NCBI RefSeq assembly: GCF_000566685.1
Contig: NZ_AZQN01000003.1
Span: 62,001-126,000 of the forward strand
Origin: Dyadobacter tibetensis Y620-1
Lineage (GTDB): Bacteria > Bacteroidota > Bacteroidia > Cytophagales > Spirosomataceae
DNA length: 64,000 bases
Direction: 5' to 3'
Part shown: one piece after another, positions 60,766 to 64,000 of the stretch
How positions within the stretch are numbered: position 1 is the stretch's first letter
Layout: each line of letters starts with the position of its first letter
The notes under the pieces: generated by a model
What the model saw: only the letters and a program-made list of their open reading frames with translations
Told to the model about the DNA's origin: nothing
Databases searched by the model: none
Made by a program: the position numbers and the translations under genes

Positions 60766-63657
60766 ATGCGGTCTTTCTCCAAATCACTAATCCTCCTTTT
60801 AATTATCTTGGCAGGCTTTATGAGTCACCAGGCGTATGCAACCCATGTAAGGGCAGGGGAATTAACGGCTCGACGTATTTCCTCATCTACGTTAACTTAT
60901 GAAATTACGCTAACTGCATATTTCGACATGGAGAATGGAAAGGGTGCAGCCGACTTGCAACATAATGTGAATTTTTATATTGGTTCAGATGGGCCTATTA
61001 CGGCTCCCCGTTTGAATATTATCAATATCGGTAATAATACGACCCAAAATATTTATAAGATAAATTATACCTTTCCATCGGCGGGGAAATATCGAATTTC
61101 CTATGAACAGGATAACCGTAATAATAATGTATTAAACATAGGCCCGCCACCCACTCAGAGCCTGAACTTTTATGTGAGTACTACGCTGGAGATCAATGCG
61201 AGTTTTGGAATGAACCAAACCCCGGTGATGTTGAATGCCCCCATTGATCTTGCCGCCGTAGGTCAACGGTATATCCATAATCCCGGCGCATACGATGCCG
61301 ATGGCGATAGCCTGGCTTACCGTTTGTTCGTGCCACAACGAGGAACTACAAATGGAGCAGGGATAAATTTGCAGTATAAAGATCCTAATTTAGTAGTGGT
61401 TCCGGAAGGTTCTCCCTCTTACACTGAAACCGGAGCAAGTCCCGCCAAATTTAGCATGGATCCGATCACTGGAGACCTCGTTTGGGATGCGCCTATGGTA
61501 AAGGGTTATTATAATGTTGCTTTTGTAGTAGAGGAATGGCGCGATGGCGTGCTTATAGGCCAGATTGTGCGAGATATGCAGATAATCGTGGAAGAGGCAC
61601 GGAACGATCGACCAGTACTCGACCCATTGCCAGAGATATGTGTGGAGGCGGGGACAATAATTAATCAGAAAATTACTGCTCAGGATAAAAATGGGGATAA
61701 ACTCACCTTAACTTCTTCCGGGGGTGTTTACGATGCTTCCTTGGTGGCATCGCCGGTTGCCAAATTTACGGTAGCTCAGCAAGGAAGCCAGGGGTCAGTG
61801 TCGGGGAATTTTATCTGGCAAACCAGCTGTGGGCATATCCGGCAGGAGGCCTATGATGTGCTATTTAAGGTGGAAGATGGGCCAGCGGATGGTTCTCCAA
61901 ATCCAGCTCTTTTTAAAAAATTGGCTGATCTCGGCGTGATGAATGTGCGTGTGTATGGGCCCAAACCTCAAAATCTGAGAGGGGTAGAGGTCGCTGATCC
62001 CGCCGGAGTAGCTTATCAGCTTAACTGGGATTCTTACAAATGCCAGATTCCGGGGGCAAAAATTGTGATTTATAGAAAAGAAGGCTGTACTACCTTGCCG
62101 GAAGACGTTTGTATTTCCGGTATTCCTGCCGGCTCCGGATACACGGAGGTAGGCCGGGTAGAGGTTAACGAAACAGGGTTTCTAGACAATAATAAGGGGG
62201 CCGGTCTTCGTGCTGGGGTGTCTTATAGCTATCGTCTGGTAGCCGTATTTCCACGTCCTGGGGCCAATCCTACGGAACCTGGAAGCCTCATCGGTGGGGG
62301 GAAAAGTGTAGCTTCTGACGAATTTTGCCTGCAACTTCCTATGGTGATGCCCGTAATCACTAATGTTACGGTGGATATTACCAATGCCACTACGGGCCAG
62401 ATCACCGTCAAATGGATCCGACCATCATCCAGTGCCGGTATGCCTGCGCAATATCAGCTCTATAGGGCGGTGGGCCAAAATGGAACCAATTTTACCAGAA
62501 TCGCTACCATTAATACCAATCTTACTCCAGGGGTTGCAGATACCCTCTTTGTGGACAAAGGGTTGAATACGGAGGCCAATGCCTATCGTTATCAGCTGGA
62601 GTACTACCGTACCGAGAATGGGGCGCTTACTAAGCTGGATGTAACGGAGCCTGCAAGCTCCGTATGGCTTCAGCAAGGATCAGCCATACCTTCGAATGTC
62701 CGACTGAATTGGTCGGCCATAGTTCCCTGGAGCAATAGTAATCAGGTTCACCGGGTTTACCGGGAAGATAAGGCCAATCCCGGAAGCTTCAACCGCATAG
62801 CAGAGGTGTCGGTGACCGGGGCTCAGACTTTTACCTATACCGATGACGGTACCGATCGCTATGCTGCCGATGGAACCGTTAATGTCCCCATCAGTACCAC
62901 CGATAGCTATTGCTATAAGGTAGAAACGGTTGGTTCGTATAATAATAGTCAGATCAAGCCTGATAAGCTATATAACTTCTCACAAATAATCTGTGTTACG
63001 GCTTCGGATACGGCCAAGCCCTGCCCACCCGTATTGACCATCGATCCTCTGGACTGTGACAATCTTGGTCCTGACACCTATTGTTCTGCAGTATCATTTG
63101 CTAATAATCTCAGTTGGGAATATCCCCAGCAAGTAGGAGGCAAGGAGTGCGATCAGAATATTTCGGCTTATAAGGTATATTATGCACGTTATGAAAACGA
63201 AACTCCTACCCTGATCAAAACCATAACTGCGCCTCCTGCTCCGTTGTCAACAACATTTGTCCATAGTGGTCTTACCTCGCTCTCCGGATGTTATTATGTG
63301 ACGGCAGTCAATGGATTTGGAACAGAGAGTGCCCCTAGTAATACTGTATGCAAGAATAATTGCCCAGCTTTTGTATTGCCCAATGTATTTACGCCGAATG
63401 GAGATGGAAAGAACGATGTGTTTAAACCCATGGATTGCCCCGCCTTTGTTCAGTCCTTAGAATTTCGGGTCTTTAACCGTTGGGGAGCCCAGGTATTCGA
63501 TACCAAGGATGTCGATGTAAACTGGAACGGACAGACTAATGCGGGTAAAGATTTGGCAGCCGGACAATATTATTATGAGGCAAAGGTATACTTTGAATCC
63601 ACCCAACAAGGGGGTACGCCTACCACTATTAAAGGCTGGGTGCAGCTCCTGAGGTAA
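60766..63657 (+). CDS. large secreted protein with gliding-motility (T9SS type B) C-terminal domain
   Basis: A 963-residue exported protein. Signal peptide at 1-25 (LILLLIILAGFMSHQAYA). The N-terminal 350 residues form cadherin- or fibronectin-like beta domains with repeated DADGDSLAYRL and DKNGDKLTLTS calcium-type loops; several fibronectin III-like modules follow to about 850, with Cys pairs such as CQIPGAK...CISG and CDNLGPDTYC. The C-terminus (about 880-963) is the CHU_C/gliding-motility-associated type B domain, starting LPNVFTPNGDGKNDVF and ending GWVQLLR. It would be exported through the T9SS and attached or released at the surface. Likely an adhesin; no enzyme motif is visible. Confidence 0.9.
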   Translation: MRSFSKSLILLLIILAGFMSHQAYATHVRAGELTARRISSSTLTYEITLTAYFDMENGKGAADLQHNVNFYIGSDGPITAPRLNIINIGNNTTQNIYKINYTFPSAGKYRISYEQDNRNNNVLNIGPPPTQSLNFYVSTTLEINASFGMNQTPVMLNAPIDLAAVGQRYIHNPGAYDADGDSLAYRLFVPQRGTTNGAGINLQYKDPNLVVVPEGSPSYTETGASPAKFSMDPITGDLVWDAPMVKGYYNVAFVVEEWRDGVLIGQIVRDMQIIVEEARNDRPVLDPLPEICVEAGTIINQKITAQDKNGDKLTLTSSGGVYDASLVASPVAKFTVAQQGSQGSVSGNFIWQTSCGHIRQEAYDVLFKVEDGPADGSPNPALFKKLADLGVMNVRVYGPKPQNLRGVEVADPAGVAYQLNWDSYKCQIPGAKIVIYRKEGCTTLPEDVCISGIPAGSGYTEVGRVEVNETGFLDNNKGAGLRAGVSYSYRLVAVFPRPGANPTEPGSLIGGGKSVASDEFCLQLPMVMPVITNVTVDITNATTGQITVKWIRPSSSAGMPAQYQLYRAVGQNGTNFTRIATINTNLTPGVADTLFVDKGLNTEANAYRYQLEYYRTENGALTKLDVTEPASSVWLQQGSAIPSNVRLNWSAIVPWSNSNQVHRVYREDKANPGSFNRIAEVSVTGAQTFTYTDDGTDRYAADGTVNVPISTTDSYCYKVETVGSYNNSQIKPDKLYNFSQIICVTASDTAKPCPPVLTIDPLDCDNLGPDTYCSAVSFANNLSWEYPQQVGGKECDQNISAYKVYYARYENETPTLIKTITAPPAPLSTTFVHSGLTSLSGCYYVTAVNGFGTESAPSNTVCKNNCPAFVLPNVFTPNGDGKNDVFKPMDCPAFVQSLEFRVFNRWGAQVFDTKDVDVNWNGQTNAGKDLAAGQYYYEAKVYFESTQQGGTPTTIKGWVQLLR

Positions 63658-63708
63658 GCTTCGATCCGCCTATTGTCTTTTATCTTTCATGTCCTTATCG
63701 TTTATTTG

Positions 63709-63746
63709 TAGCCAGGTCAGCATCGCCGACCTGGCTATTTATTTTA
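63709..63746 (+). terminator. intrinsic terminator after the T9SS type B gene
   Basis: Stem TAGCCAGGTC (63709-63718) with GACCTGGCTA (63728-63737), 9-base loop, then TTTATTTT on the plus strand. Confidence 0.88.
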
Positions 63747-63775
63747 AAGAAACGAAGTAAACAACCTATTTGTAG

Positions 63776-64000
63776 ATGAAACAGGCATATGTATTTCCCG
63801 GTCAGGGTTCTCAGTTCAAAGGCATGGGTCAGGATTTGTATCAGTCTTCAGAAGCTGCTAAGGCGCTATTTGAGCGTGCAAACGACATACTAGGCTTCCG
63901 TATTTCCGATATCATGTTTGAAGGTACCGACGAAGCGCTAAAACAGACCAATGTAACCCAGCCTGCCATATTTCTTCATTCAGTGATCTTGGCACTTACT
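63776..64000 (+). CDS. fabD: malonyl CoA-acyl carrier protein transacylase, N-terminal part (cut by window edge)
   Basis: Transfers malonyl groups from CoA to acyl carrier protein at the start of fatty acid synthesis. Only 75 codons are present. The start MKQAYVFPGQGSQFKGMGQDLYQS is typical, with the GQGSQ signature at residues 9-13, and continues VTQPAIFLHSV, the family's TQPA motif. The catalytic GHSLGE is beyond the window. It starts 38 bases after the terminator hairpin of the preceding gene. Confidence 0.95.
   Translation, partial: MKQAYVFPGQGSQFKGMGQDLYQSSEAAKALFERANDILGFRISDIMFEGTDEALKQTNVTQPAIFLHSVILALT

Noticed and set aside
1-64000. tRNA or rRNA genes
   Set aside because: I looked through the intergenic gaps for cloverleaf-like and rRNA sequence and saw none; a dedicated search would be needed to be certain.

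Overview
The window comes from a Bacteroidetes genome, most likely order Cytophagales (Spirosomataceae/Cytophagaceae-like). Evidence: three proteins with type IX secretion signals (two type A C-terminal sorting domains, one gliding-motility type B domain), an ECF sigma factor of the FecI-like group, a hybrid two-component protein ending in an AraC helix-turn-helix, DUF5606, DUF3127 and DUF2795 proteins, a three-gene succinate dehydrogenase with one fused cytochrome b subunit, zinc metalloprotease of the DUF5117/DUF5118 type, and promoters of the Bacteroidetes form TTG-N(18-20)-TAnnTTTG instead of -35/-10 boxes. Most of the window looks like ordinary chromosome: no rRNA, tRNA, CRISPR array, IS element or prophage was seen.

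Layout. 1-5.3 kb: end of deoC, a DUF5606 protein, engB, a secreted thioredoxin-like protein, the SPOR lipoprotein/gmd pair and murB. 5.3-13.2 kb: a T9SS-exported sialate O-acetylesterase-like protein, a ROK kinase, an SDR enzyme, an MlaE/MlaF lipid ABC importer pair without MlaD, a polysaccharide flippase and a TetR regulator. 13.5-16.3 kb: di-heme cytochrome c peroxidase and rmuC. 16.3-21.7 kb: the most unusual block, all on the minus strand: a large 7TM hybrid sensor kinase/AraC regulator followed by an unrecognised 253-residue protein, an MdpB-type tail-collar protein and a T9SS protein. 22-29 kb: YtxH, SIMPL, MarR, PEP carboxylase, a XerC/D recombinase, ribosomal protein S21 and a Ppx/GppA phosphatase. 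29-36.3 kb: a large metalloprotease, a GntR/MFS pair, another SDR and a carboxy-terminal processing protease. 37-45 kb: Crp/Fnr regulator, small beta-barrel protein, acetoacetyl-CoA synthetase, an RluB-type pseudouridine synthase with a very long basic tail at its N-terminus, DoxX, an AraC regulator and an ECF sigma factor. 44.7-48.1 kb: an aldolase of the DHDPS/NanA family with a sodium-solute symporter, and a VTT-domain membrane protein. 48.2-56.5 kb: cystathionine gamma-synthase/lyase, DUF3127 OB-fold protein, AlbA_2 protein, DUF2795, CutC, penicillin acylase with a coupled membrane protein, OmpH/Skp and DUF1801. 56.6-64 kb: sdhCAB, a 963-residue T9SS type B adhesin-like protein and the start of fabD.

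How genes work together. Clear functional units are sdhC-sdhA-sdhB (respiratory complex II), mlaE-mlaF (outer membrane lipid transport), the symporter and aldolase (uptake and cleavage of an unidentified keto-acid sugar), and gntR-MFS. The hybrid kinase and its three downstream genes form a plausible regulated surface-protein locus; repeated short sites lie in front of the first of these genes. This is the best candidate for something undescribed, but its function is inferred only from context. Gene packing is tight at several convergent ends, with stop codons touching or overlapping.
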